Of a stretch of 64,000 nucleotides of DNA, positions 36,439 through 44,253 are shown piece by piece. This DNA comes from Bog-473 sp963726135 (GTDB taxonomy: Bacteria > Actinomycetota > Acidimicrobiia > Acidimicrobiales > RAAP-2): NCBI GenBank assembly GCA_963726135.1, contig CAVSBE010000008.1:2666001-2730000 (forward strand). Reading direction: 5' to 3'. The position numbers and the translations under genes were made by a program. The notes under the pieces are model-generated. The model was given only the letters and a program-made list of their open reading frames with translations, had not been told where the DNA came from and ran no database searches. Position 1 is the first letter of the stretch. Each line of letters begins with the position of its first letter.

Positions 36439-37836
36439 TCAGGCCGAGCCCGCACGGATCTTCTGGATCAGTTCAGTGACCTGCTCATAGATCTGGCGCC
36501 GTTCCTGCATCTGGCCGGCGATCTTGTCCACCGCGTGGATCACGGTCGTGTGGTCGCGCTTTCCGAACACCCGGCCGATGGCGGGATAGCTGTAGTCCGT
36601 GAGCTCCCTGGTCAGGTACATCGCGACCTGGCGTGCCGTGACCAGCGGCCGGGTGCGGCTCGGGCCACAGATCGCCTCGACAGAGAAGCCGTAGCTGGCG
36701 GCGGTGGTGTCGAGGATCATCTGCGGCGTGATGCGACGCGGCTCTCCGGCCAGGACCAGGTCGGAGAGGACCTGTTCGGCCTGTGACAGTGAGATGGGCT
36801 CGTTGTTGAGCTTTGCGAAGGCGCAAATGCGGGTGAGAGCCCCTTCGAGCTCCCGGATGTTGTCCTTCACGTGCGAGGCGATGAACTCCAGGACGTCGTC
36901 GGGCACCTCCTGGTGTTCACTCAGCGACTTGGAGCGCAGAATGGCCAGTCGGGTCTCGAGATCGGGAGGGTCGATCTCGGTGATGAGCCCGGACAGGAAT
37001 CGGCTGCGCAAGCGGTCCTCGAGGGTCTCGATCGACTTGGGCGGCCGGTCCGACGTGAGGACGATTTGCTTCGAGGCACCCTTGAGGTCGTTGTAGGTGT
37101 GGAAGAACTCCTCTTGGAGTCCCTCTTTGCGCTCCATGAACTGGACGTCGTCGATGAGCAGGACGTCACAGTCGCGGTAGCGCCGCTTGAAGGCCAGGGT
37201 CGTGGAGGTCCGCAGGGAGTCGACGAAGTCGTTCATGAACGTCTCGGTGGTGACGTAGAGGACCTTGCGTCGGGGGTAATTCTCGGTGACGTAGTTGCCG
37301 ATCGCGTGGAGGAGATGGGTCTTGCCGAGGCCCGAGTCGCCGTAGATGAACAAGGGGTTGTAGGAGCGGCCCGGCGTCTCGGCCACAGCCTGGGCGGCCG
37401 CGTGGGCCAGCCGGTTCGAGGAGGCGGCGACGAACGTCTCGAAGGTGAATTTGGAGTCGAGCTGTACCGCGGGGGATTCCCGCCCGACCCGGCCCGGCTG
37501 TGCCGGCTCCGGTGTAGGGGCGGCCGCGGTTTCGGGGGGGAGGCCCAGGATCGTCTGATCCGGCGTCGTCTCGGCCGGGACGGGTTCGAGCTCCTGCACC
37601 TCGAGGCGTCCCCGAACGGGCGACCCCACCTCGTTGGCCAGGGTGTCTTCGATCATCGGGAGGTAGCGCGACTCCACCCTCTCCCGGATGAGACCGTTGG
37701 GGACCGACAGGACGAAGATGCCGTCCGTGTAGGCAACGGGCTCGATGCCCGACAACCACAGCTGCCACGTGCTCTCCGATACCTGGTCGCGCAAGGACCC
37801 GGTGCACTTTGTCCAGAGATCTCCTGCCTGCGTCAC
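36439..37836 (-). CDS. dnaA: chromosomal replication initiator DnaA
   Basis: 465 aa from GTG 37836 (VTQAGDLWTKCTG); a longer frame to 38181 overlaps rpmH and is rejected. AAA+ initiator. Domain I residues 1-85 include STWQLWLSGIEPVAY; the linker up to about 130 is Pro-rich. Walker A is IYGDSGLGKTHLL (about 164-176), Walker B VLLIDDVQF (about 226), and sensor regions follow. Domain IV carries VFGKRDHTTVIHAVDKI, which reads the DnaA box. It is divergent from rpmH across about 245 bases in which I see no DnaA box, and upstream of oriC and dnaN. Confidence 0.96.
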   Translation of the reverse strand: MTQAGDLWTKCTGSLRDQVSESTWQLWLSGIEPVAYTDGIFVLSVPNGLIRERVESRYLPMIEDTLANEVGSPVRGRLEVQELEPVPAETTPDQTILGLPPETAAAPTPEPAQPGRVGRESPAVQLDSKFTFETFVAASSNRLAHAAAQAVAETPGRSYNPLFIYGDSGLGKTHLLHAIGNYVTENYPRRKVLYVTTETFMNDFVDSLRTSTTLAFKRRYRDCDVLLIDDVQFMERKEGLQEEFFHTYNDLKGASKQIVLTSDRPPKSIETLEDRLRSRFLSGLITEIDPPDLETRLAILRSKSLSEHQEVPDDVLEFIASHVKDNIRELEGALTRICAFAKLNNEPISLSQAEQVLSDLVLAGEPRRITPQMILDTTAASYGFSVEAICGPSRTRPLVTARQVAMYLTRELTDYSYPAIGRVFGKRDHTTVIHAVDKIAGQMQERRQIYEQVTELIQKIRAGSA

Positions 37837-38081
37837 TGCGACAGCCGAACGCCCCTTCTCCCCCCTCGGCGTCCAGCCACCATGTTCGGAACGATCCTCG
37901 GTACGGGTAATTGGACGAACGTACACCGTGCCGGCCGGTGCGACTAGAGCCGATGCGCAAATCGCGCCTAACATGGGACGACTCGCCGCCGCAGGCCGGG
38001 CTCGACTCGAAGGCCGAGGCATGAACCCTCCGATACACCGGCTTCGGCTGCCACTCGGGCGTCGCGAAAGGCTGAATTGAC

Positions 38082-38216
38082 GTGAAGCGCACTTACCAAC
38101 CAAACACACGGAAGCGGGCCCGTACGCACGGGTTCCGCAAGCGCATGTCCACGCGGGCGGGGCGGGCCATCCTGAAGTCACGGCGGCTCAAGGGGCGCCA
38201 CCGTCTCACCGTCTGA
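38082..38216 (+). CDS. rpmH: 50S ribosomal protein L34
   Basis: 44 aa from GTG 38082, with GAAAGG upstream. It reads KRTYQPNTRKRARTHGF, then FRKRMSTRAGRAIL and KGRHRLTV, the complete L34 sequence. First gene of the rightward rpmH-rnpA-yidD-yidC-jag-rsmG cluster and divergent from dnaA. Confidence 0.97.
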   Translation: MKRTYQPNTRKRARTHGFRKRMSTRAGRAILKSRRLKGRHRLTV

Positions 38217-38224
38217 GGCCTCGA

Positions 38225-38584
38225 GTGCCTGCTCGGACGGTCGGACGGATCACCAGTCGCGCTGCCTTCGCTGAGCTGCGGCGCTCCCGGGCCCGGGGCG
38301 CGTGCGGCCCGGTCAAGGCCCTCTTCGTTCCCGCGGAGGAGGGCGTCACCGGGGTGTTTCCCCAGGTGGGGTTTGCAATTGGCCGGCACTGTGGCAATGC
38401 GGTCGTGCGGAACATGCTCCGGCGCCGCGCCCGCGAAGTGGTCCGCTCGGAGGCCCACCGCCTGGCGCGGGGGTCCTACCTGGTGCGGCTCGAGCCCGGC
38501 GCGGCGGAACTGGCCGTACCCGAGTTCCGGGCGGACGTGGCGGCCGCGCTGGAGAGAGCCGGGCGGGCGGCGGTGAAGGCATGA
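38225..38584 (+). CDS. rnpA: ribonuclease P protein component
   Basis: 119 aa from GTG 38225, eight bases after rpmH. Protein cofactor of RNase P, which matures tRNA 5' ends. The fold blocks VGFAIGRHCGNAVVRNMLRRR contain the RNA-binding Arg-rich helix (GNAVxRNxxRRRxRE). The N-terminus VGRITSRAAFAELR matches the family. The stop overlaps the yidD start as ATGA. Confidence 0.92.
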   Translation: MPARTVGRITSRAAFAELRRSRARGACGPVKALFVPAEEGVTGVFPQVGFAIGRHCGNAVVRNMLRRRAREVVRSEAHRLARGSYLVRLEPGAAELAVPEFRADVAAALERAGRAAVKA

Positions 38585-38853
38585 ACGGCACCACCGCTTC
38601 GACGAGCCGCTCGGTCCGGGTGGCCGTCGCCCTCCTCACCGCGTATCAGGGAGCCGCCTCGGGCCGGGTCTCGCCCTGCCGCTTCTACCCGAGCTGCTCC
38701 AATTACGCCGTGGAGGCGTTCACGACCCACGGGTTCTGGCGGGGCCTCGCGCTGACGGCACGCCGCTTGGTGCGCTGCCGGCCCTTCGGCTCCCGCGGCG
38801 TCGACCTCGTCCCGCTGCCGGTGCACACCCATAAGGTGGGTCGACCGTGCTGA
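38581..38853 (+). CDS. yidD: membrane protein insertion efficiency factor YidD
   Basis: 90 aa from ATG 38581, overlapping the rnpA stop. The family block PCRFYPSCSNYAVEAF and the following HGFWRGLALTARRLVRCRPF are complete, including the conserved Cys residues. It is a small amphipathic protein assisting YidC. It overlaps the yidC start by seven bases. Confidence 0.93.
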   Translation: MNGTTASTSRSVRVAVALLTAYQGAASGRVSPCRFYPSCSNYAVEAFTTHGFWRGLALTARRLVRCRPFGSRGVDLVPLPVHTHKVGRPC

Positions 38854-39995
38854 GTCACGCCCTCTTGGCCGAGAATTCCCTGTTCAAGCTCATCGGCGAG
38901 ATCTTCCACCCCCTCTTCGAGCTGTTCGGCCTGGTGCTGGCCGGGCTCTACGCCGTTTGGCCGAACTACGGCTTCGCCATCGCCGGTCTCACCATCATCA
39001 TCATGCTGGCGCTGACGCCGGTGACGGTGAAGAGCACCAAGTCGATGCTGGCCATGCAGCGGCTCCAACCCGAGATGAAGAAGCTCCAGGCCAAGTACAA
39101 GGGCCCGGAGAACCGGGAGCTGCTCAACCAGGAAATGATGAAGCTCTACAAGGAGAACGGGACGAGCCCGTTCGGGGCCTGCCTGCCCAGCCTCCTGCAG
39201 ATGCCCTTCCTGATCGTTCTCTACACGCTGATCCGGGGCTTGTCGACCACGAAGACTGTCAATGGTCACGTAATCGGAGCTCCTAAGTACATCCCGACGA
39301 ACTCTCAAATGGCTCACGATTTGGTCGTCAATCAAGGCCAAATGCACTGGTGGTTTGGGATGGACTTATCTTCGTACCCATTCTCAAATCACACGATGGA
39401 TCCCTTCACCCACGTCGTGACCACCAGCGTGAGCCAGGCAGTGCTGGTGATCCCGTACCTGGTACTCATTGCCGCTGCGATGTTCCTGCAGTACTACCAA
39501 ATGAGGCAGATGAACAGCCGTAATCCGCAGGCGGCTGCCGCGAATCCGCAGATGCAAACAATGCAGAAGTTTTTCCCTATTATCTTCGGTTTCATTTACC
39601 TTAAAGTTCCAGCGGGAGCAACCATTTACATGGTGGTCTCGTCGGCCATGCGGATCGCAACGCAAGAGGTGATGTTCAAATCCGGGATGGTCACGCCCGT
39701 CGCGGCGGAGCGAGAGATCGGCGCGTCGGCCGCCAAGGAAAAGGAAAAAGAGAAGGAGAAACCACCTCCCAAGGTGGCCAAGAAGTCGACCGCCACCGAC
39801 GGCACCGCCACGGCCAAGAGAACCCCGCCCCCGGCCAAGACCGGCTCGGGTGGGAACGGGCAGGCCAACGCCAATGGCGGGAAGCCGGCGGCGAAGGGGC
39901 GGACGACCAACGGGAAGGCCGAGAGCGACGATGTGGCGCCGGCGCCGAAGGCGCACCCACGGTCGCGTTCGAAGCGGACGAGAAAGGCTCGATAG
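38847..39995 (+). CDS. yidC: membrane protein insertase YidC/Oxa1
   Basis: 382 aa from GTG 38847. Inserts and folds membrane proteins. Helices: YGFAIAGLTIIIMLALTPV, then the coiled-coil (LQPEMKKLQAKYKG), FGACLPSLLQMPFLIVLY, LVIPYLVLIAAAMFLQYY, and IIFGFIYLKVPAGATIYMV. The hydrophilic-groove helix carries the conserved basic TPVTVKS region. The C-terminal about 90 residues are Lys/Ala/Pro-rich and probably ribosome-facing. The stretch 39250-39680 is visibly AT-richer and uses codons rare in neighbouring genes, although the protein remains normal. Confidence 0.93.
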   Translation: MLSHALLAENSLFKLIGEIFHPLFELFGLVLAGLYAVWPNYGFAIAGLTIIIMLALTPVTVKSTKSMLAMQRLQPEMKKLQAKYKGPENRELLNQEMMKLYKENGTSPFGACLPSLLQMPFLIVLYTLIRGLSTTKTVNGHVIGAPKYIPTNSQMAHDLVVNQGQMHWWFGMDLSSYPFSNHTMDPFTHVVTTSVSQAVLVIPYLVLIAAAMFLQYYQMRQMNSRNPQAAAANPQMQTMQKFFPIIFGFIYLKVPAGATIYMVVSSAMRIATQEVMFKSGMVTPVAAEREIGASAAKEKEKEKEKPPPKVAKKSTATDGTATAKRTPPPAKTGSGGNGQANANGGKPAAKGRTTNGKAESDDVAPAPKAHPRSRSKRTRKAR

Positions 39996-39998
39996 CGG

Positions 39999-40991
39999 GT
40001 GGAGTGGGTAGAGGTGGCGGGCAAGACCGTCGAGGAAGCAACCGAGCACGCCCTGGACCAGTTGGGGGTGGCCGTTGGCGACGCCGAGGTGATCGTGGTG
40101 AGTGAGCCCAAGACCGGGCTCTTCGGCCGCATGCGGGTCGAGGCCCGGGTTCGAGCACGGGTCCGTCCGGTCGGTGCCCGGCCCCGACGCGAGCGCAGCC
40201 GGCGCGGCGGCAAGACGGGCCAGGGGGGAAGCCAGCAGGGAAGCCAGCAAGGCGGCCAGGAGGGCGGCCGCCAGCGGCCAGTGTCGGCCGAGACCTCGGA
40301 GCCGCGGGAGAGTGCGACGGGGTCCAACGGCTCTGCCCCATCGACCTCGGGGGGCGGGACGGGGACCAGCCGCTCGGCCCGCCGCCGCCGCAATCGCAGC
40401 AAGTCGGCGACCGCCGGCGTGGAGTCGCGGGAAGGCTCGAGGAACGGCTCCTCGGCAAGGCCGTCCGCCGAAAGGGCTCCGCAGCGGAGCTCGGAACCGA
40501 AGGAGACAGTCGACATGGCCGAGGGAATGACGCTCGAAGAGCAGGGAGAGGCGGGCCGGGCGTTCCTAGTCGGCCTCCTGGGCGAGTTCGGCATGGACGG
40601 GACGGTGGAGTGCCGCCTCCTGGACGAGGACACCGTCGAGATCGCGGCGACCGGCGACGACCTCGGCATACTCGTGGGGCCGCGGGGCTCGACGCTGAGT
40701 GCCGTGCAGGACCTGACCCGGGCCGTGGTGCAGCGCCAGTGCCCCTCGCGCACCGACCGGATCCTCGTCGACGTGGCGGGCTACAGGGAGAGGCGTTCGG
40801 CTGCCCTCAAGCGGTTCAGCGTGCAGATCGCCGAAGAGGTCCTGGCGTCGGGCCAGGAGAAGGCGCTCGAGACGATGAGCCCAGCCGACCGCAAGTCCGT
40901 GCACGACGCCGTCAACGAGATGTCGGGGGTCGTGACCCGTTCCGAGGGTGAGGACCCCAACCGCCACATCGTCATCGCGCCCGCCGGCTGA
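39999..40991 (+). CDS. jag: Jag/KhpB RNA-binding protein (Jag-N, KH, R3H)
   Basis: 330 aa from GTG 39999, just after yidC. The Jag-N domain (residues 1-50) has VAGKTVEEATEHALDQLG and KTGLFGRM. A long Gly/Ser/Arg linker (about 55-175) is disordered. The KH domain has ILVGPRGSTLSAVQDLTR and the R3H ends RKSVHDAVNEMSGVVTRSEGEDPNRHIVI. It probably binds RNA with KhpA to control division or wall synthesis genes, as known in firmicutes; this is by homology. Confidence 0.9.
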   Translation: MEWVEVAGKTVEEATEHALDQLGVAVGDAEVIVVSEPKTGLFGRMRVEARVRARVRPVGARPRRERSRRGGKTGQGGSQQGSQQGGQEGGRQRPVSAETSEPRESATGSNGSAPSTSGGGTGTSRSARRRRNRSKSATAGVESREGSRNGSSARPSAERAPQRSSEPKETVDMAEGMTLEEQGEAGRAFLVGLLGEFGMDGTVECRLLDEDTVEIAATGDDLGILVGPRGSTLSAVQDLTRAVVQRQCPSRTDRILVDVAGYRERRSAALKRFSVQIAEEVLASGQEKALETMSPADRKSVHDAVNEMSGVVTRSEGEDPNRHIVIAPAG

Positions 40992-41000
40992 CGCCGGTCG

Positions 41001-41675
41001 GTGCCCGGCGCCGACGAGGGGGGTCACTCCCCCACCCCGCTGTACGACGTCCTCGCCGAGGCCCGTGAGGTCGGTTTCCTCGGGCCCGGCCCCCTCGAGC
41101 CGCAGCTCCGGCATGCCGAGGGATTTGCCACGGTGGCCCGGCGACTCGTCGTCGCCGGGCCCGCTCCGCCCCGCCTCATCGACCTGGGCTCGGGAGGAGG
41201 ACTTCCCGGTCTGGTCGTGGCCGAGCGGTGGTCCGAGGCGGAGGTGGTGCTGCTCGACGCCAATCGCCGCCGGACGGCCTTCCTGCGGCGGGCCGTGGAC
41301 CGTCTGGGGCTTTCGGGCCGGGTGACGGTCCTCCAGGTGCGGGCCGAGGTCTGCGGACGCCAGGAGGGCCTTCGGGGTTCCTTTGACGGCGTGCTGGCGC
41401 GCTCCTTCGGCCGTCCCGCCGTGGTGGCCGAGTGCGCGGCGCCGCTCCTCCGGGTCGACGGCTGGCTCGTCGTCTCCGAGCCACCCACTGGTCCGCCGGG
41501 AATCGACGACGACGACGTGTCCAGGTGGCCGGAGGGGCCCCTGCAGCTCCTCGGTCTCGAGCGCGCCGCGCTGGTCCACGAGGGCTTCGACTACCGGACG
41601 CTCCGACAGCGGACGCCGTGCCCGGAGCGCTTTCCCCGCCGCAACGGGGTCCCGTCCAAGAGACCCCTGTTCTGA
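41001..41675 (+). CDS. rsmG: 16S rRNA (guanine527-N7)-methyltransferase RsmG
   Basis: 224 aa from GTG 41001, nine bases after jag. SAM-dependent enzyme modifying G527 of 16S rRNA; its loss gives low-level streptomycin resistance in other bacteria. SAM-binding motif I is LIDLGSGGGLPGLVVAE; VVLLDANRRRTAFLRRA follows, then VLARSFGRPAVVAECAAPLL. Part of the rnpA-to-parB cluster. Confidence 0.93.
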   Translation: MPGADEGGHSPTPLYDVLAEAREVGFLGPGPLEPQLRHAEGFATVARRLVVAGPAPPRLIDLGSGGGLPGLVVAERWSEAEVVLLDANRRRTAFLRRAVDRLGLSGRVTVLQVRAEVCGRQEGLRGSFDGVLARSFGRPAVVAECAAPLLRVDGWLVVSEPPTGPPGIDDDDVSRWPEGPLQLLGLERAALVHEGFDYRTLRQRTPCPERFPRRNGVPSKRPLF

Positions 41676-41727
41676 GAGGACGCGCTGCTGCTCCCCTCGG
41701 TCGCCACGCGTGCCGGGCCGGGGGCCC

Positions 41728-41743
41728 TGTTCCACGTGAAACA
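41728..41743. other. parS: parS centromere site TGTTCCACGTGAAACA
   Basis: This 16-mer is a perfect match to the widespread ParB-binding palindrome TGTTNCACGTGAAACA. It lies between rsmG and parA, 126 bases upstream of the parA start. Confidence 0.92.
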
Positions 41744-41777
41744 CCGAGGCGGCCGGGATCCCGAGGCCCAGCGCGGT

Positions 41778-41793
41778 GGTTCCACGTGAAACA
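41778..41793. other. parS: parS centromere site, one mismatch
   Basis: GGTTCCACGTGAAACA differs from the consensus only in its first base. It lies 50 bases (start to start) from the first parS, in the same orientation. Confidence 0.88.
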
Positions 41794-41868
41794 CGCTCAA
41801 CCCTTGACCTCGGGGCGTTGGCAGGCCAGGATAGGCCCCGTGCCGCGGCTACTCGGAGTGCCTGCTTG

Positions 41869-43152
41869 ATGCGCATCAGGCGCAAGGACAGGGAAGCTCC
41901 CCAGCCACCGAAGTTCTCCCCGTTTGATCAGGACACGTCGTCCCCGGAGCAGCAGGGACCAACGTCGACCGACCCGGTCAAGAGCCTGATCGCCGATGCC
42001 CCGCCGCCTCCTGCCGTGGAGGCCGCCGAGATCCCGGGCGAGCCCCCCACCGACGAGATCCCGGTGGTCGAGCGACCACTCGTCGCCGAGCCGGCCGCCG
42101 CGGAGGCCGCCCTGCCTGCACCCGGGCCAGCCGTCGTCGAGGCTCCCCCGCCGGCGCCCGAGCCGATCGCCCAGGCCACTCCGCTGGACGCCGCCGCGGC
42201 CGATCCCTCGGCAACGGCGCAGCTGGAGACGGCCGTGGTGGAGGCACCACCAGCATCCCGGGACGAGCCCGGCACCGCCGAATCACAGGCGGGAAAGGAG
42301 CCGGGCATGCGGTCCCCGACCATCCGGGACGACGCCACGGAGCTTCTCAACGGATCGAAACCCAGTGCCCGAGAGCTACCCCGGGTCATCGCCATCGCGA
42401 ACCAGAAGGGTGGCGTCGGCAAGACGACGACGACGGTCAACCTGGGAGCGGCCCTCGCCGAGCAGGGCTACCGCGTCCTGGTGGTCGACCTCGATCCCCA
42501 GGGCAACGCCACGACGGGTCTCGGCGTGGAGGCCCGGAACTTCGAGCTCTCCATGTACGACGTCATCATGCGGGACCAGCCCCTCGAGGACTGCATCGAG
42601 CCCACCAGCGTCGAGAACCTCTTCGTCGCCCCGGCGACGATCGACCTGGCCGGTGTCGAGATCGAGCTGGTCCCCGCCTTCAGCCGGGAGTTGAAGCTCA
42701 AGCGGGCCGTCGACAGCGTCGTGGACGACTTCGACTTCGTACTGATCGACTGCCCGCCCTCACTGGGCCTCATCACCGTGAACGGCCTGGCCGCCGCCGA
42801 CGAGGTGCTCGTCCCGATCCAATGCGAGTACTACGCGCTGGAGGGCCTGAGCCAACTCCTGCGCAACGTCAACCTGGTCTCGACCAACTTGAACGAGACG
42901 CTCGAGGTCACCACGATCGTGCTGACCATGTACGACGCCCGCACCCGGCTCTCGGTCGACGTGGCCAACGAGGTCCGGGCGCACTTCTCCGAGCGGGTCT
43001 GCCGGGTCGTGATCCCCCGGACGGTCAGGCTCTCCGAGGCGCCCTCCTTCGGGCAGCCCATCACAACGTTCGATCCTGCCTCGCGGGGGGCCGTTGCCTA
43101 CCGCGAGCTGGCCAAGGAGGTGAGCAATGGCGCGCCGCAGCGGACTCGGTAA
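41869..43152 (+). CDS. parA: chromosome partitioning ATPase ParA/Soj with long N-terminal extension
   Basis: 427 aa from ATG 41869. Walker-type ATPase that moves ParB-parS complexes. The N-terminal about 165 residues are Pro/Ala/Glu-rich and disordered, an unusual extension. The ParA core starts near residue 170: RVIAIANQKGGVGKTTTTVNLG (read in two parts, deviant Walker A), VVDLDPQGNATTGLG, FVLIDCPPSLGLITVN (Walker B). The last 26 bases overlap parB, indicating coupling. Both parS sites lie just upstream of the start. Confidence 0.93.
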   Translation: MRIRRKDREAPQPPKFSPFDQDTSSPEQQGPTSTDPVKSLIADAPPPPAVEAAEIPGEPPTDEIPVVERPLVAEPAAAEAALPAPGPAVVEAPPPAPEPIAQATPLDAAAADPSATAQLETAVVEAPPASRDEPGTAESQAGKEPGMRSPTIRDDATELLNGSKPSARELPRVIAIANQKGGVGKTTTTVNLGAALAEQGYRVLVVDLDPQGNATTGLGVEARNFELSMYDVIMRDQPLEDCIEPTSVENLFVAPATIDLAGVEIELVPAFSRELKLKRAVDSVVDDFDFVLIDCPPSLGLITVNGLAAADEVLVPIQCEYYALEGLSQLLRNVNLVSTNLNETLEVTTIVLTMYDARTRLSVDVANEVRAHFSERVCRVVIPRTVRLSEAPSFGQPITTFDPASRGAVAYRELAKEVSNGAPQRTR

Positions 43153-44080
43153 AGGGCTGAGCGCCCTCATTCCGAGCGAAGCGATGGGGGAGACGGACTC
43201 CCTCCTCCGGGTCGTGCCGATCTCGCACATCCGGCCCAACGCCTTCCAGCCCCGCAGTCACTTCGACGAGGAGTCCATGGCCACCCTGGCGGCCTCCATC
43301 CGAGAAGTCGGGCTGCTCCAGCCGGTCCTGGTCAGGGCGCTCGGTGACGAGGCGGAGACCTACGAGCTCATCGCGGGGGAGAGGCGCTGGCGGGCGGCCA
43401 GGCGGGCCGGACTCCAAACGATCCCGGTCCTGGTCCAGGTGGCCGACGACGTGGCCAGCTTGGAACAGGCGCTGGTGGAGAACCTGCACCGGGTCGATCT
43501 CAACGCCCTGGAGGAGGCGGCCGCCTACCAACAGCTCATCGACGAGTTCGGCCTGACCCACGAGCAGGTGGCCACCCGGATGGGCAAGGGCCGGGCCACC
43601 ATCACCAACACGCTCCGGCTCCTGCAGCTGCCGGCCGGGGCCCAGCGTGCACTGGCGGAGCGGACCATCTCGGCGGGCCATGCCCGCGCCCTGCTCGGGA
43701 CACCCGACCGGGCGCTCCAGGAGAAACTGGTGGAACGGATCTCCGAGGAGGGGTTGACGGTCCGTGCGGTGGAGGACCTGGTCCGCCAGGGTGGCTCCGA
43801 GCTCCGTGTCGTCCCAGCCGAGCCGGAGGCAGCGGACGAGGTCGCGCCCCTCAGGGGTACTACTTCAGGTGCTACCGAAGCGGGGCCACGTCGGGCCCCA
43901 GTGCGCAAGCTCCCGGAGCCGGGTGTGGTCGAGCTCGAGGAGCTGCTCTCGACCTATCTCAACACCCGGGTCAAGGTGGACATCCAGAACCGGCGAGGCC
44001 GCCTGGTCGTCGAGTTCGCCACGCTGGAGGACCTCGAGCGCATCTACCGCGCCATGGTCGGTGACGGCGGCGTCGCGTAG
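43127..44080 (+). CDS. parB: chromosome partitioning protein ParB/Spo0J
   Basis: 317 aa from ATG 43127, with AAGGAGG upstream within parA. CTP-dependent parS-binding clamp. It begins RSGLGKGLSALIP; the CTP-binding box is ELIAGERRWRAARRAG, and NLHRVDLNALEEAAAYQQLI is conserved. The helix-turn-helix is THEQVATRMGKGRATITNTLRLLQLP. The C-terminal dimerisation domain (ELEELLSTYLNTRVKVDI) is complete. Reads the parS sites at 41728-41793. Confidence 0.95.
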   Translation: MARRSGLGKGLSALIPSEAMGETDSLLRVVPISHIRPNAFQPRSHFDEESMATLAASIREVGLLQPVLVRALGDEAETYELIAGERRWRAARRAGLQTIPVLVQVADDVASLEQALVENLHRVDLNALEEAAAYQQLIDEFGLTHEQVATRMGKGRATITNTLRLLQLPAGAQRALAERTISAGHARALLGTPDRALQEKLVERISEEGLTVRAVEDLVRQGGSELRVVPAEPEAADEVAPLRGTTSGATEAGPRRAPVRKLPEPGVVELEELLSTYLNTRVKVDIQNRRGRLVVEFATLEDLERIYRAMVGDGGVA

Positions 44081-44110
44081 TTCACGCAACTGTCAAGGGT
44101 CTGTACAGCT

Positions 44111-44143
44111 TCATCCACAACCTGTGCATGACGTTGTGGATTG
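44111..44143. other. inverted pair of DnaA-box-like sites downstream of parB
   Basis: TCATCCACA (44111-44119) and TGTGGATTG (44135-44143, reverse complement CAATCCACA) are exactly the two box variants in the oriC core. They face each other with perfect 9-bp arms ATCCACAAC/GTTGTGGAT and an 11-base loop. It could also act as a hairpin after parB, though no U tract follows. Confidence 0.5.
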
Positions 44144-44237
44144 TCACCCCGTTCACCTGGCGGAGGCTTTGATCGCGTAACCGTCGCCGGGGACGCGGCG
44201 ATGTCAAACGGGTGCTGCAGGGGCAGCGAACAGGGTT

Positions 44238-44253
44238 TGATTACCGGTAATCA
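44238..44253. promoter_or_regulatory. 16-bp perfect palindrome TGATTACCGGTAATCA
   Basis: It lies in the convergent gap between parB and the CwlM-like gene and includes the latter's TGA stop (44251-44253). Such a perfect self-complementary site may be an operator or part of a terminator; no U tract follows. Confidence 0.5.
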
